Shown here in pieces: positions 21,340-34,536 of a stretch of 64,000 nucleotides of DNA. The notes under the pieces were generated by a model. It worked only from the letters and a program-made list of their open reading frames with translations, was not told the origin of the DNA and ran no database searches. The stretch's first letter is position 1. Each line of letters opens with the position of its first letter. The translations under genes and the position numbers were made by a program. The stretch is from Delphinapterus leucas. Its lineage: Eukaryota > Chordata > Mammalia > Artiodactyla > Monodontidae. Where the stretch lies: assembly GCF_002288925.2 (NCBI RefSeq), contig NW_022098008.1:6099972-6163971 (forward strand), written 5' to 3'.

Positions 21340-22570
21340 TTTTCATTAGAGTTTATTATTTCGATATGTTGATCAGTCTTACTAATTTTTGGTAAAATTT
21401 ATTTTAAAATAATTTTAAATAGATTACAAGAACTCTATCACATAGCCAATATTTAAATTTGGGAGATTCTTTTCAGTCTAGATCCATCTGTTGCCATAGC
21501 GCTTTTTTAGGGCTAATCATGGTATACAGATAATTTTTTCTCTACTTTTTAGATGATAAGTTAGATAAAATTTTGCTCATGTGTAAAGGGTTTACACTCA
21601 TCTTTTTTATTGCTGCAGCCTTTGATTCTTAAAAGTTTTGCTCTTGTACCGTCTTTGGATGGTTAGTCATTCAGCAGTTAGTTTTGCTATTTGTGTTCCT
21701 CTGAATTACTGCCTTAGAACAAGTAGGATTGTCTCACAAAACTCTTCCTAGTTTCTGCTGTTTCAAGTACAACAAATTTGCTTGCAATCGATTTTGGCAT
21801 TTCTTTAATTTTTTTCCTAAGATGATAAGTAATAACATATCTTAGGAATTTGTGTCTTTTTTACTTTAATTACTAATGAAACTGACATTTTTTCAAGGAT
21901 CATTTACTTCTTTATAGTTCATGTTGTGTAAACCTGGAACCTCTTGCCTTTTAGGGATGTGGTTTTGTTAATGAGTCCAGTTCTTTATGCAGTTTAGATA
22001 TTCAATCTCACCTGTCATATTTATCTCTGCTGTTTCCTAATTCTTCCTTTAATCTTAGTTTACTTGTGTTTCATTGTACTGAAGTACCTAATATTTATAT
22101 AATCATTTCATCTCTGTATTTAGTCAATCCACATTTTCTTCTTTGGTGAATACCTATCTATATAATTCATTATATCAAACCACAGAAACAAAACTAAAAA
22201 TCTGACCTGGACCCCCCTTTCAAAAAAGCTCGGATGTGTAAATCTCTGTCACAGGCAGAACTGCCTTCTCTCCCTTTTTCCACCTTTTCCATTATAATTA
22301 ATTCTGTTCCTTTAAGAGAACAACATTCTAGATTTTGTTTTTAATATTTTGTGGTCTGATTTTTACAAATACTTCACTTTTTGTCCATTTGGCACTTAAT
22401 GTAGTATGTGAAGAGAGCTCAAAATCCAAGTAAAGTTTTCCTTTTATTAATACGTGTTCTCCCAGCACCGTTGATTTCGTAACTGATTCATCTCCACATC
22501 ATCACGGCAATCTTACTTTATAAAATATAGCTGTTTTCTATAACTCAGGCTCTGAACTTTGACTCTTCAG
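21340..22570 (-). mobile_element. Probable very old L1, antisense
   Basis: AT-rich. Phrases such as 'tatgttgatcagtcttac', 'attactaatgaaactgac' and 'cccagcaccgttgatttc' resemble antisense old L1 ORF2 and 3' UTR. There is no intact frame. Identification is weak and limits are guesses. Confidence 0.3.
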
Positions 22571-24269
22571 CCTCTCAGTTTAATCACAGGCATAACTCTT
22601 TATTAAGTCTTTAGTAAGATAATTTAAAAGAAAGTTAAATGACTGTAAGTGGTGTTATCCTTAGGGCTGTTATTGTAATTAGCATGTTGACAGCCCTTTG
22701 CTCTTTTAAGTCATTTTTCCTAGGTCATGGAAATTAGGTCATCTGAGTGCCTGGTCTCACTTCCAGAGGTGTACTATGGCTTTATGGTGAATTTCTCATT
22801 GGGAATGAAAACAGATTCCAAGGTTGGTGGTGTCGATGCATGACCTTAGTTTTTGCTCCTACCACGGGTGAGAATTCCTCACCAGAAAGGCCTGTGTTTG
22901 ATGCTGCTGCCAGAGCTGAAATGTCTTCCTCCTTGGAGATGAAATACGGGACTTTAGAGTTTTCTAATTACATCAGAAACTATTCACCAGCTCTCTTTAC
23001 GGCCCAGTTCATGAGCTAGGTGAACTTTTACTTAATTCTATTCAACTGACAACTGTTCTAGAAAATGTCATATTTTTTGTAGCTGCGTAGCTTCCTTTTG
23101 TGTGTGAGGAATATATTTTTCTTATTTCTTCAGCCATGATTTAATAGACCAGGTGTGACATTAAGTTAACATCTGTAGACTTCTCAATCTTTCAAGTTAA
23201 ATTGGGGTAATAAAACCTGCAATGTCTATTCATCGGCTGATTGTCAAATAAACAGATGGTTATGATAGAGCTTTGACTGTAATGTGCTACTAAAACATAA
23301 GTTATTTTTCATTAAGAGGCTGTCCCTCCTTAATAGTTATAGACCAAAGTGCATTACACTGAGGCCATATGCTCTAGTGGAGGCGTGGACATGGGAACAG
23401 GCAATCCCAGTTCAATGTGGTGAGTGCCAGGTAGCACCAGAGAGAGAGCTCCGCAAAGCCTAGGGTGGGTGGGGAAAGCTCCAGAGAAGAGAGCACCACA
23501 GAACTAAGTCTGGAAGGCCGAGGTTACTACACATACAAGCACTGAGATCTAAGAGTACAGATATGTTCCTTGAACCTACACCTGCTGTAAGTGGTTTGAC
23601 CTGCCTTGGGGGTGTGGGTGAGATCTTACAGATAGATGATGCTTAAAAAAGTCTCGGGCCATATCATTAAAAACATATGTAGTCTATGACAAATAATTTG
23701 GCCTTCAAAAGATAGGCACTAAAGACACAATTAATTGAAACAATGCAAGGACATGACCCAAGAGTCCTGGAAAACATACGTAAATGCCTACCATCCAAAC
23801 ACTCCACAGCTCCCGCCCAGGTGTGTAGCGAAGTTTTTTCAGTTACCAGTTGACTTTGCTTAGCTGACTCCCCACTATTCCTGCTTTTCTTCATCACCAA
23901 GTTACTTGGCATAAACAATATTTGAAGCTTGGTTTTCATATCCCATTAGTCTATGTGACTTCTGTCCCAGTCGTTATTGAACTGCTGTCTCTAAGGTGGC
24001 TGTGGTTCCCCAGGTAACAAGTTCATAGTTGAAATGGTGAACTGTTCAGGTTTAAGAAGAAAAGGAAGATTGGTTGTCTGCCTTTGGAGAAACAAAGACG
24101 ATTGATGCTAATGACCAAAGCAAGGCTATTGAGAATTAAATCTCAGTCTAATTTAGCCTTGCTGATTTAGTCTTCCATTCAGGAACGTTCATTCTGGTTT
24201 GAAGATGAAAAATTTTCAGTAGGCAAAGATTAATAGTACCGTTAATAATCTTGGAAATGTAAGGAGCCC
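22571..24269. other. Unassigned sequence
   Basis: The frames 22747-23019 (+) and 23667-23939 (-) are 90 aa each. They show no domain, signal or conserved pattern that I recognise. Confidence 0.4.
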
Positions 24270-24395
24270 TGGATATCTTGTGAAGCAATCTCATTGATTT
24301 TATAAAAGAAGAAACTAATTAAGTGACTTGCTTAAGGTCACACAACCTTTTCATTCCTGTAGATATAACCATCTGACTTCTGCTTAAATATTTCA
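24270..24395 (-). mobile_element. MIR SINE fragment
   Basis: 'gaagaaactaattaagtgac' and 'ttgcttaaggtcacacaa' correspond to the antisense MIR core. Confidence 0.6.
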
Positions 24396-25674
24396 TGTAA
24401 GCTTTTCCCTAAAGGTCAGATTCCAAACCAGAGTGAATTAGTGATTCATCGAGAATCTGTGACCACAATGTCTGGCAGTCATACACTTTTGGAGACAAAA
24501 TGAAAGCACAGAGAAACATGGATCAAAACTGGTTGGTTCCTTGACTTTTTGACTAGAACCACTGAACTGTGGGTTACACAGCATAAGAAACTTAAATGGA
24601 CCAGCTAAAATATTTCAGTGTTCTGTAATATTGTTGTAATAAATATAGTTTAACATGTCTTTGCTGTAGCATTTGATGTAGCCATCACAATTGAGACTTC
24701 TGTAAGACTAGGAAACATAGAGTGGACATTCCCTCCTAATTCAGTATGTCACGAGTGGGTGAACCAGTGCTTTGAAACATGAGTTGAAGCCATTAAATGG
24801 GGGCCAAAAATAAGGATGAGATGAAAAAGAAATGCAGAAGAAAAAGACAATAGATAATTAATAGCTATGTAATATAAGGAGGACCCAAGGCATTAAAAAA
24901 TAACAAAAACAAAACCAAAAGCTTGTATTTAGGAGGAAAGAATAAAACCACACAGGAATAAATAAATATTTTAAGCCCCCATGCTACAGAATTTCACCTT
25001 TTCTCCTAGACTATGGCTTTTGAAAGTTTCTTTTAAATCTCAATATATCGGTAATAATTCAAATATTATATTATTTCAACTTAGTTTCATGGTAGTAGGA
25101 CTGTGGTGTTATTTATTTTGTGTTAAAAAAAATGGTGACACAGGGCAGCAGACATCTGTCTTTGACTTATAAATGTTCTTTCATTATTAGGCCCTGAGCC
25201 TTCAGTCTTACAGGGTCCCAGAAACACTCTTTTTGTTCATTCATTGATTGTTGATTCTCCCAGAAATATTCTTAGCTGATATGTCACTAGAGATTTATTG
25301 CAAAACTCAGAAGCAATAACTTGCACTTTGGAACATATGTACTATGTGAATCATTTTCTTTTATGGAATCTAAAGCTTAGGTTCCATCTATGGAAAGCAG
25401 TGTTGCTTAGCATTTTCTTCACTACATTTAAAAAGATGACTCTTTCTTATTGTTGGCTTTTTAAGCAAAAGACAACAAGACTTCATTTTTTATTGATTTA
25501 TAAATTTTCTGTGAAACACCAGTGCTGCAGGAGCTGTGTGAAATGGCCAATTTGACTTATGAACCATTGGTTCCCAGCTCACTCAACAGCACAAGATCTG
25601 AAGTATTTTTCATAATTAGTAAAGGTGAACGTTACAACTTTTTTAGGTTTGCATCACTGCCAGTCTTTCCCTTT
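24396..25674. other. Unassigned AT-rich sequence
   Basis: No recognised repeat. Frames 24981-25172 and 25298-25555 have biased composition and no motif. Confidence 0.4.
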
Positions 25675-25689
25675 AAAAGTCCGTCCACA

Positions 25690-25802
25690 GGGAGGGGATA
25701 TGGGGATATATGTACACATATAGCTGATTCACTTTGCTATACAGCAGAAACTAACACAACATTGTAAAGTAATTATACTCCAATAAAGATGTAAAAAAAA
25801 AA
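25690..25802 (+). mobile_element. Extremely 5'-truncated L1 tail
   Basis: About 113 bp of young-type L1 3' end ('tatagctgattcactttg', 'tatactccaataaagatg') with an A-tail. The 15-bp duplication AAAAGTCCGTCCACA / AAAAGTCCATCCACA is at 25675-25689 and 25803-25817 (one mismatch). It sits at a TTT|AAAA-like site. Confidence 0.93.
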
Positions 25803-26134
25803 AAAAGTCCATCCACAAAAGTTGTCCTGGAACTTCTCCTGGAAACTGTGGCCCAGTGCCAGTATCCATGACATCAGTGTCAGAGGTGAGCCCTGGGAGA
25901 AGATTCAAAGGAGATACCGCTTTCAGAGAAAAATTTAGGATGGCTCTCTTTTAAACAAGAAAACAAGCAAATTGAGATTACTTAGATGAAAAACAAAGCA
26001 AGATTTGGAGCATTTTTGACAGTTAAAAAAATACAAGTATATTAGCAATTAGAAAAATACCATTAACCTGAAATCATAAATGTACTTCTCAAATGAGATA
26101 TTAGTAGCAGTTTAAACTTCAAATTAAAAAGTTA

Positions 26135-26480
26135 TTGTATTATTCAGTTATAAAAGCTCCATTTCATTCTGCCATGTGTCATCTATTTCTTTCCTAAGAC
26201 TTTCCATTATTGTATTGATTTCCAAAGTGTTTGCCCTTACTTCTTGGAGGTTGGTTATAATAGGTCTTTTAAAGTCTTTGATAATTTTAACATCTCTAAT
26301 ATATCAGGATCAGTATCTGTTGATTTTCCTTTTACTTGTGAGTTGAGATTTTCTTAGACCTTAGGAATTTGGCATTGATCCTTGGACATTTTGAGTATTA
26401 TGTTACAGGATTTGGGGTCTTGTTTAATTCCTAAGGAGAATGTTGTTTGCTTGTTTTAACAATTGACCAGGTTAGTTACA
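26135..26480 (-). mobile_element. Old L1 fragment, antisense
   Basis: 'tgtttgcccttacttcttgg', 'ttgataattttaacatctc', 'gttgattttccttttacttg' and 'ccttggacattttgagtatt' match the antisense course of a widespread old L1 segment. A T-run and T-rich tract follow (26490-26520). Confidence 0.6.
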
Positions 26481-26550
26481 GGCTGCAGGGTTTTTTTTTT
26501 TTTAATTTTATTTAACTGATTCTTTTGTATTAAGAATTGTATTAATTAGT

Positions 26551-26945
26551 GTTATGGGCTGAATTGTGTTGCTCCCCACCCCCAAATTCATATTTTGAAG
26601 TCTTAACCCCCAGTGCCTCAGAAGGTGACTCTTTCTGGAGATAGGGTCTTTAAAGGGGTATTTAAGGTTAAGTGAGGTCATTAAGGTGGGCTCTAATCTA
26701 ATATAACTGGTATCCTTATAAGAGGCTATTAGGGCACAGACACACAGAGGGGAAAAAGCAGCATGAAGACATCAGAAGAAGAAGTCCATGTACAAGCTAA
26801 GGAGAGAGGCCTCAAAAGAAACCAACCCTGCCCACACCTTGATCTCAGACTTCCAGCCTCAAGAACTGTGAGAAAACAAATTTCTGTTTTGTAAATCACC
26901 TGGTACATAGTCATTATTATGGAAGCCTGAGCCGAGTAATGTATT
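26551..26945 (+). mobile_element. MaLR LTR, MLT1A-like
   Basis: It begins TGTTATGGGCTGAATTGTG and carries 'ttgaagtcttaacccccag', 'tggtatccttataagagg', 'accaaccctgcccacacc', 'ttgatctcagacttccagcc' and 'caagaactgtgag', in the order of an MLT1A LTR. The last part keeps 'aatttctgttttgtaaatcacc'. The polyadenylation signal is mutated. No flanking internal region is visible, so it is a solo, internally shortened LTR. Confidence 0.8.
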
Positions 26946-27284
26946 TAGATTTGATATTATTTGGTCATTAGTTGAAGAAATTTGAGGCTTGGTTTCTTTA
27001 AAATTCACCTTATTAAGCTAGTGACGTGACATTATGAAAACTCGTGTTCACATAAGGTACAAGAAATTACTGAATGTATTTTCTGGAGAGGGTAACTTGG
27101 GGGTGTGTGTCATGAGAGTTGTTCTTAGAATGGTGACAAATAATCACCCCTTTTCCATGCTGCAGGGGAAATGGATGTACGGTTCTAAAAAGAGTAACAC
27201 GTGGGGAAAGACTTTTTTATTTGACTACATGAGTTTTTAATTTCTTTGCATGGAAATTATTCTAAACAATAATATAATCATATA
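26946..27284. other. Unassigned sequence
   Basis: No recognised repeat. The frame 27034-27240 has no motif. Confidence 0.4.
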
Positions 27285-27419
27285 AAAAGCTGGGAAAACA
27301 TTTGCAGCATCTGCAGTACAGAGTTGATTTCCTTAATGGATAAAGGAATGTTTTCAAATGAATTAAAAAAACAGTTATAGGCTGGGGGAGAGAAGACACA
27401 CAAGCTATGGATATGGAGC

Positions 27420-27495
<76 letters not shown>

Positions 27496-28140
27496 AACAC
27501 ACAGGTGTGAATATAATATTCACAATGTTTAAATTAAAGCATTTGCAAAGTGGCAAGGCTTTCAGATAAATGTAAAACCCAGGGTTGATGAGAATGTATG
27601 CAAATGGGCCCATGACCTTTAAATTGGATCCCATATTTGTAGGGCAATCTGTTACCATATAACAATGACCTTCACAGTAGAATGCCCTTTGACCCACCAG
27701 TGACGCTTGTCATCCTGTATCCGAAGGAAATACCAATGAATTTGTGTAAAACTTTAGCTTCCAAGAATGTTTATCACAGTATATTTTATAATGGCAAAAA
27801 GTGGAAAGAATGAAATATCTGACTGTAGGGGTTGGGTTAAATAAAGTTTGTTACATTTGAATATAATATAAAGACTTTGAAGATTAATAATGGGGGAATA
27901 TTTATTTACATTATTATGTGAAAAAACAAGATTCTGAATCTTGGGACTATTACCATTCTTTTTTTTGAAAGACAAATAGCTGGATATGAATACCAACTAT
28001 TGGAAGGACATTCATGAAAATACTGAAATGGATTGTGTTGAATTACAGGTATTTGGATCATAAGTAACTTTTAATATTTTCTTTTGGATTATCTGTTTTC
28101 TATGCTTTAAAATAAGCATATAAGATATATAGTGCTATTT
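27285..28140 (+). mobile_element. Old L1 (L1M-type) 3' part
   Basis: 'aaaagctgggaaaacatttgc' starts the ORF2 C-terminal region. Further on come 'taatggcaaaaagtggaaag', 'gtaggggttgggttaaataa' and 'gactttgaagattaataatg', typical of an old L1. A long CT/AC microsatellite (27424-27505) has expanded inside it. Confidence 0.65.
27424..27505. repeat. Compound (CT)n(AC)n microsatellite
   Basis: About 20 CT units (27424-27464) pass directly into about 20 AC units (27465-27505, interrupted by CCAAC near the end). Confidence 0.97.
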
Positions 28141-28666
28141 TTTAAAACTCAGTATGGTTTATTTAATATAAAAATATGTTGCAGAAACAGTCGTGCTGTG
28201 GTTGCTTTGATTTCATAAAGGTAATGTAGAATTTCTGAAATGCAAAGTGTCTTTACAGTCACTTTTTGTAGTTCCTGCTCTTATTTTGTTGATTTAACTG
28301 AAGCTTAGCTCTTATCTTAAATATTCCTAAACCTTAGGACTTCCAGAGTCAGAATAATAGATATTTTGCTCCTGTGCATACCTTTGATAAAGCCATTCGT
28401 TTTATATTGACTCTTTTAGAATGGGACTAAGGTCTACATAGCCAGTTATGGGTCAGTTAAGAAAATTAAATTTCAATTGTATTTTTACAATCAAATATGT
28501 ATCATGGACTATCTTTACCAAAATGTTCTATGTTCAAATCAAGGCTTAAGAAAAGTCTAATGTACTATAAATAATCAGATCTATTGAAAAACACAATTGA
28601 TATTTTTAAAATGAATTACCTTTAACATGACATTGTTGTTTTTCAAGAAATAATGACCTGTTCCTG

Positions 28667-28669
<3 letters not shown>
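28141..28669. other. Unassigned AT-rich sequence
   Basis: No recognised family. Confidence 0.4.
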
Positions 28670-28704
<35 letters not shown>

Positions 28705-28724
28705 TGTCTGTCTGTCTGTCTGTT
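28670..28724. repeat. Compound (GT)n(CTGT)n microsatellite
   Basis: A run of GT units (28670-28703) is followed by about five CTGT units (28703-28724). Confidence 0.97.
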
Positions 28725-29329
28725 TTTGACAAGTGGGTCTATTCTTTTTCTATTTACTAAAGCAACAAGGAAGTATTATGTCGTGTAGAATATGCTAGAA
28801 TGGATCCTCTGGGTATGGTGTTCTGGGTTGAGATTTCTGCACCAGAAGTCTGCGAGTCTGAGCACCTTCTGCTTCCCTCCTCCAGTCCCCATTGAAGTGG
28901 AGCCAAAAATGCTTTCTTTCTGGCTCATTCTGCTGCACACAGGCCCTCCCAGGAGGCGGGTGGCAGTAACAGAGCTGTCACAGGGCTGCCACAGGTGGTT
29001 CTGTGCTAAATCTGCAGCTCAGGGTGTGCCTTCTTGGGGGAGGGGTAAGGTGGCTGGAAACTGTGCTCATGTCACTCCAGAGACACTCCCTGTGGGTCGG
29101 TGGGCAGAGGCCGCCCGTTAATTACAGCTGGTGGAGGCTCCCTGCGCCTCCTTCTTGCATCTGCATCTCCAGGTTTGCATTTGGAATCCACAGGACAGTG
29201 CTGTGCTAGAGGGTTTGGGTGAAACAGGGTTACAAAACATCAGGAATCCTCTCATGATAGCTGGCATAAGAGCTTGTAATACCATCCAAGAATTCCAAGG
29301 TTTCTTGGGTAAATAAAAATCATAGCTAC
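28725..29329. other. Unassigned sequence with a 109-codon open frame
   Basis: GC-richer than its surroundings. The frame 28792-29121 overlaps 29003-29209 and 29131-29316 in other phases. Its translation shows no domain or known family, so I do not call a gene. Confidence 0.35.
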
Positions 29330-29525
29330 CATTTTATAATGCTTGCTGTGTGTAGACACTGTACAAAGCCATAGTACTTAACACATAATTTTGTTTTAAA
29401 TGCACAAAATGGCAGTATTCCTACTATACAGGATATGAAACTGAGACTCAGGTAATTGAAGTAATTTGCTAGTTGTCACACAGCTTGTAAATGAAGACAG
29501 AAATTGAACCATTTTATTTACCACG
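29330..29525 (-). mobile_element. MIR SINE
   Basis: 'acactgtacaaagccatag', 'aaactgagactcaggtaa' and 'agttgtcacacagcttgtaa' follow the antisense MIR over nearly its whole length. Confidence 0.75.
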
Positions 29526-31734
29526 CCCCCCCATAGACATCATTGTTAAGGGCTCTCTTAACTAGGGAATTTATTCTAAGCACATTCCCAAATATTAAAC
29601 ATATTTTGTCTAACAAGTAGAGCCAGCAAACCTATTTAAAGTTGTCACACTATTTGGGGGAAAAGTTCTGTGTGAGTGTGGTTTACCTGCATAGATTTAT
29701 CTTTACTGAATATGTAACTTTTTAACATCACGTCACCTTTCAGTGTGTATCTTCATTAAGAAGTTTCAATATTTCAGGGTGCTCAATTCCTTTCTAGTTA
29801 ATTTATATTGAAATTTATTCTTTTTTCCTTGAGTTCATGATAGAGATGCTGTTAATCTCTCAAGTTTTTAGAGTATCTCATATTCCAAGCATTAGTTGGT
29901 CTCTGCTAGGCAGAGAAATGAGACCGTTGAAGTATGTCAGGGTGGCCAAGGAAAGCTAGTCTGAATAGGTCAAGTTTTAGGGCAGACCTGTGGGATGAGA
30001 ATGATTATATTACCTTAAAGTAAATAAGCATTTCAATTTTAATCGAATATCAGACATATGACTGAAGAAAGCAATATAGTCTTTAAAGCATGTATGTGAA
30101 GCTGCTTTGTGTTCTGTAGAAGACATTAAAATAGATTCATCCTATATTTCGAATATTTCAGAAGAATTTTACCTTCCATCAAATTGGCAGTTAACACACA
30201 TATATGTGATTTTGACATCCAGGTAGCTGGCATAGAGGCTTTTTCTAAAAGGAAAAAGGTGTCTATGATTTGCATTCCAGGAACAAAGTAAGATGCTGAT
30301 GAATTTATGAATCTGGCACAGTGGGGATGGAGTCAACAGCCATGAAAAGTATTAATTCTGGCCTCAGTCATGTCACAGAAGATACCTGGAGAAACTTCTC
30401 AGAAGACCATCTCCTTGTATTGTGAATACCCTCTAGGCGTGCTGTTTGCCCCTTGATTTATACTTTCTCATAACTACCAGTGTAAGATAATATTAAAGTG
30501 ATAATAATAAATGAAAACCAAAGTTAGAAAATTTAAGGGACCTAGTTTGCCTCTGGAACAGGAGAAAAAGAGAAGCTACTGACAATTTGCTACCAGACTC
30601 CAGTGGACCAGAGAAAAGAAAAGTTTTTTGAGTTAAAGCACTTAAGTGTTGATTGCTGACAAGAGTGAGAGGAAATTGAAGTTCTGGGGCCCATGCATAG
30701 AGGAAAAGGGCAGGAGAGAAGTAGCTGTTACGCCCGGGGCAGAGGGGCCACCAGAACACACTTGAAAGTGTCCTAATTGTTCTCAGAAAAGACATCATGC
30801 TCTCAGCAGTGCTCACTCCAGCTTTCTCAGAAACAAACAGACAAACAAAAAACACTCCAGCGAGCTGAAGGCCCCTGGCTGTGTTATCTCCTGGAAAGTT
30901 TGTATCAACATAATATGCATTGATCAAAGATCTGTGAAGTGAGAATGCGTCAACTGTGGATCATTGGTATTTTGCTTCTTGGCACTTAATTACCTGAGAG
31001 CACTTTGAGAATTTTCTGGAGAGGCGTCCTTCTGAAGCATTAACTTATGCACTGAGATGGTGCCAGTGGTCAAATTGAAAGAGAAGTCTTGAAGGAGCTC
31101 CCAGTGCTTTTTTATTTAGAAAGTTATGTAAACACAGCACCGAGGTTTCCCCAGCATCAACACTTAGCCCTTTCTACTCGCCTTCCCATATGCTGAAATA
31201 TCTTTCTCATGTTCCTACTTGCCGCCCAGATATTTTTAAAAGAGAAATCATTCTCTTTAGAAGGTTATTTTTTTTGGTTTTGTTGTTGTTGTTTTGGGGA
31301 TTTTTGCAATAAATCTTGTTGTGTGTTTATCTGATGTCTTTGTAGTAACTAAATGTTTTAGAATTGTGGTTATATTATTTTCAGAACTTGCCTTTTACCT
31401 GACTTACAGTGTGAGCTGTCGCAATGCCAGGGGACAGTGCTTCACTTGCAGGTTTTATATTTGAATAGGCAATGTGCCAGCCCTCCCCACCCTTCCCCAC
31501 GCCTTGTGCTCCTCTCAGGGTGCTGCCAACAGGGTGGACCTCCTTGGAACTTAATGGTGGGAGGTGGGGAGGTACAAAGACACTCTGAGCCCACGTATGA
31601 TCTTTCCTAGTGGGCTGATTGCAGTGGTGGGAATAAAGGCAGACAGTTGCAACTAAGGGTTCTTCATAGTGGCCCAGATGTATATCCTGCCAACTGAGGA
31701 ATTCATTGTCTTTTGCTATAACAATATCCTGCTG
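29526..31734. other. Unassigned sequence
   Basis: About 2.2 kb. The 144-codon minus frame 30493-30927 is the longest and has no recognised domain. It includes a Phe/Val-rich stretch from an AC/A-rich tract, so it is probably chance. A TTTG/TTG-rich simple tract lies at 31268-31296. Confidence 0.4.
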
Positions 31735-31870
31735 AAATGGTAAGCCTTAGGAAAGTTAATTAAACTCTGTGCCTCAGTCTTTCCCATCTTTACAATGGGG
31801 TAATAGAGTTTCATTTTCATTGATGGTAGGGTAGCGCCTATCAAACCAAACTGTAGATAAAATATAAAAC
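31735..31870 (+). mobile_element. MIR SINE fragment
   Basis: 'agttaattaaactctgtgcc', 'tcagtctttcccatctt' and 'tacaatggggtaatag' match the sense-strand MIR core. Confidence 0.65.
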
Positions 31871-32439
31871 AAAACTTCCTGCAGGCACTGGGAAGTGACT
31901 GAAAAGAAGCAGGATCAGGTAGGATTCAACACTTGGGAGTAAAGGAACAGTCCCTGGAGGGATTTTCTGTTTTTATGGATTTGGGGGGTTAGTGAAGACT
32001 CCAGGCAGCCCCAGGAGGAATGGGTAAAATGCAAGAGGAATGGGTAAAATGCAGGAAGAATGCTGCAGTTTCCCTGGATTGTACCATGAGTAAAGGAATT
32101 CATTGACAGGACAGTCACTAGAACAGGAGGAGGGGAAAAGCTGGGAAGGACTGAGCCACAGAGGGAGAGACCCTGGTCCCGAATATAAACTCCATACAAA
32201 CCTCAGGCTGACTCTCGAAATAACCATGAACACGACAGAACCCTAGGATGCAGCTGAGGCTACAGGAGCTGAACAGAGACTGCACCTGCGGCCCACAGCA
32301 GGGGCACTGGGTTCTCATGTTACATTAGGTGGAAAAGTCAGGGCTGTATCTTGTCCTCACTACAGCAGCCTCCCAAATAGCAACACAAAGAGATAGAGCT
32401 CAGAAGCCAATAGACTAATTGAAGTGGAATCTAAAAAAT
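31871..32439. other. Unassigned sequence
   Basis: It contains a two-copy 20-bp tandem repeat (32016-32053). Three minus frames (31915-32318) overlap in all phases and are not supported as genes. Confidence 0.4.
32016..32053. repeat. 20-bp tandem duplication
   Basis: AGGAATGGGTAAAATGCA occurs at 32016-32033 and 32036-32053 with identical sequence. The period is 20 bp. Confidence 0.85.
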
Positions 32440-33779
32440 TCAATTGACCAAAAAGAAAGAGGAGAGGAGGAAAAGAACATGAAACATATGGGACAAATAA
32501 AACCACAAGTAAAATAGTAGACCTATACCCAACTCTGTTAATAATTATGTTAAAATGAATGGACTAAGTACACTTGTAAGAGGTTGATATAATCAGAACA
32601 GGTAAAAAGCAAAACCCAGTTATATGCTGTTTACAAGAGAGGCACTTTAAATAGAAAGACATACAGGCTAAAGGATTTGACAGATACACCATAAAAGCAA
32701 GCACTGTAAGATTGGAGTAGTTATATTAGCATCATATGCAATACCCAGAGAATTACCAGACATTTCACAATAAGGTGATTTACTGCCTTTATTAGGAAAA
32801 CATGACAGTCACGAATATGTACGTGCTACAGATGGTTGAAATTAGAACTGATAGAATTTAAAAGAGCAAGAAACCCTCTGAGAATGAATTGGTGATAAGT
32901 AAGAGGGAAATAGCATCAATCTTACACAAACCATTACAAGGAATAGAAACGTAAGGAATATCTCTCAACTCATTTTATGAGGCCAGCATAATCCAGACAT
33001 CAAAATCTAATAAAAATATTCAAAATAAGGAAAATAACTGACCCGTGTTCTTAATGAATTTATATGCAAAATCCTTACTAAAATCTTAGCAGATCAAATC
33101 TATCAGTGTATACAAAAGATATCTTGACCATGTTAGGTTTGTTCCAAGAATGTGGAGTAGGTTTAATGTGAAAATTCAATCAATTTAGTCCACCACATTT
33201 ACAGAATAAAAGAGAACAACTATATGAAGATTGCAATAAATGGAAACGGCATTTGGCAAAATTCAGTATCTTCTATGATATAAACTCTCAGTAATTTAGA
33301 AAAGAAGGGAACACTTTCAAACTGATAAAGAGCACATGTGAAAAACACATACAGCTAACATCTTAATAGTCAAATATTAAACACTTTTCTTTTAAGATCT
33401 GGAACAAGGCACTTGTATTCAATGTTTTATGGCAGGTCATACAAGCGAAACAAGGCAAGAAAAAGAAGAGGAAACATGGAAGGTAACAAGTAAAGCGGTC
33501 TCTTTTCACAGGACAACTTAATTGCACAGAAAATCCTAAGGAATCTGTTAAACAACCCGTAGAACTAATATATGAATATAGTAAAGTTGAGAGATACTGT
33601 ACAAAGCCATTATACAAAACTCAATTGTATTTTTATATACTGGCAGGAAAAATTGAAAAAGAAACATAAAAATATAATTCCCTTTACAGTTACGTAAAAA
33701 AGTATTTAGTAAGAAATTTAAAAAAAGACAAGTGAGATCTCTACATTTACAATTACACAGTTGCTGAAAGACATTTTTA

Positions 33780-34146
33780 TTTATTTTTCTTTCTTTTCTT
33801 TAAATTGAAGTATAGTTGATTTACAATGTTGTGTTAGTTTCTGGTGTACAGTGGAGTGATCCAGTTATACCTATTCTTTTTCATATTCTTTTCCATTATG
33901 GTTCATTATAGGATATTATGACTATAGTTCCCTGTACTATACAGTAGGACCTTGTTGTTTATCCATTCTATATATAATAGTTTGCATCTGCTAACACCAA
34001 ACTCCCAATCCCTCCCTCTCCCACCCCTTTGCAACCACAAGTCTGTTCTCTATGTCTGTGACCCTGTTTCTGTTTCATAGATAAGTTCATTAGTGTCATA
34101 TTTTAGATTCCACATATAAGTGATATCATATGGTATTTGTCTTTTT
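33780..34146 (-). mobile_element. 5'-truncated L1 nested in the old L1
   Basis: Antisense L1 3' UTR ('ttgaagtatagttgatttac', 'gttccctgtactatacag', 'ctatgtctgtgaccctg', 'catatggtatttgtc'). A perfect 16-bp duplication CTGAAAGACATTTTTA flanks it at 33764-33779 and 34147-34162. The subfamily (tagttgatttac type) looks older than the one at 12045. Confidence 0.96.
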
Positions 34147-34536
34147 CTGAAAGACATTTTTAAAAGACCAAAGTAAGGGGAGCAATATGCTGTGTTTGTG
34201 GCTTGGAAGCCTCAAAATTATTAAAATGTAAATGATCTGAAGATCATTGTATATAGTCAGTCATTCCCAATTGTAAGTCCAACAGGGTTTTTATAGAAAT
34301 TTATCAACTGATTATAAAATTTATGTTGAAATTTGGGACTTAGGAGAGTCAAAGTAATCTTGTAAAAGTGGAGCAGAGTTAAAGTACTTACCTTGGTTGG
34401 CTTTAGCCAACTGATCAACTGATAAGTCAGCATAGGAGTTCGTAAACAGACCAGCTTATACAGTCATCGGATTTTGGGCAGAGATGCAAAAGTCATCTCA
34501 TGGTAAATGAAAGTCTTTTCAAAATGGTGCTGAATT

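Noticed and set aside
28792..29121. 109-codon open frame in a GC-richer patch
   Set aside because: It overlaps other-phase frames, has no motif, and no promoter or splice context stands out.
30493..30927. 144-codon minus-strand open frame
   Set aside because: Low-complexity hydrophobic stretch plus no recognised domain; consistent with a chance frame in unassigned DNA.
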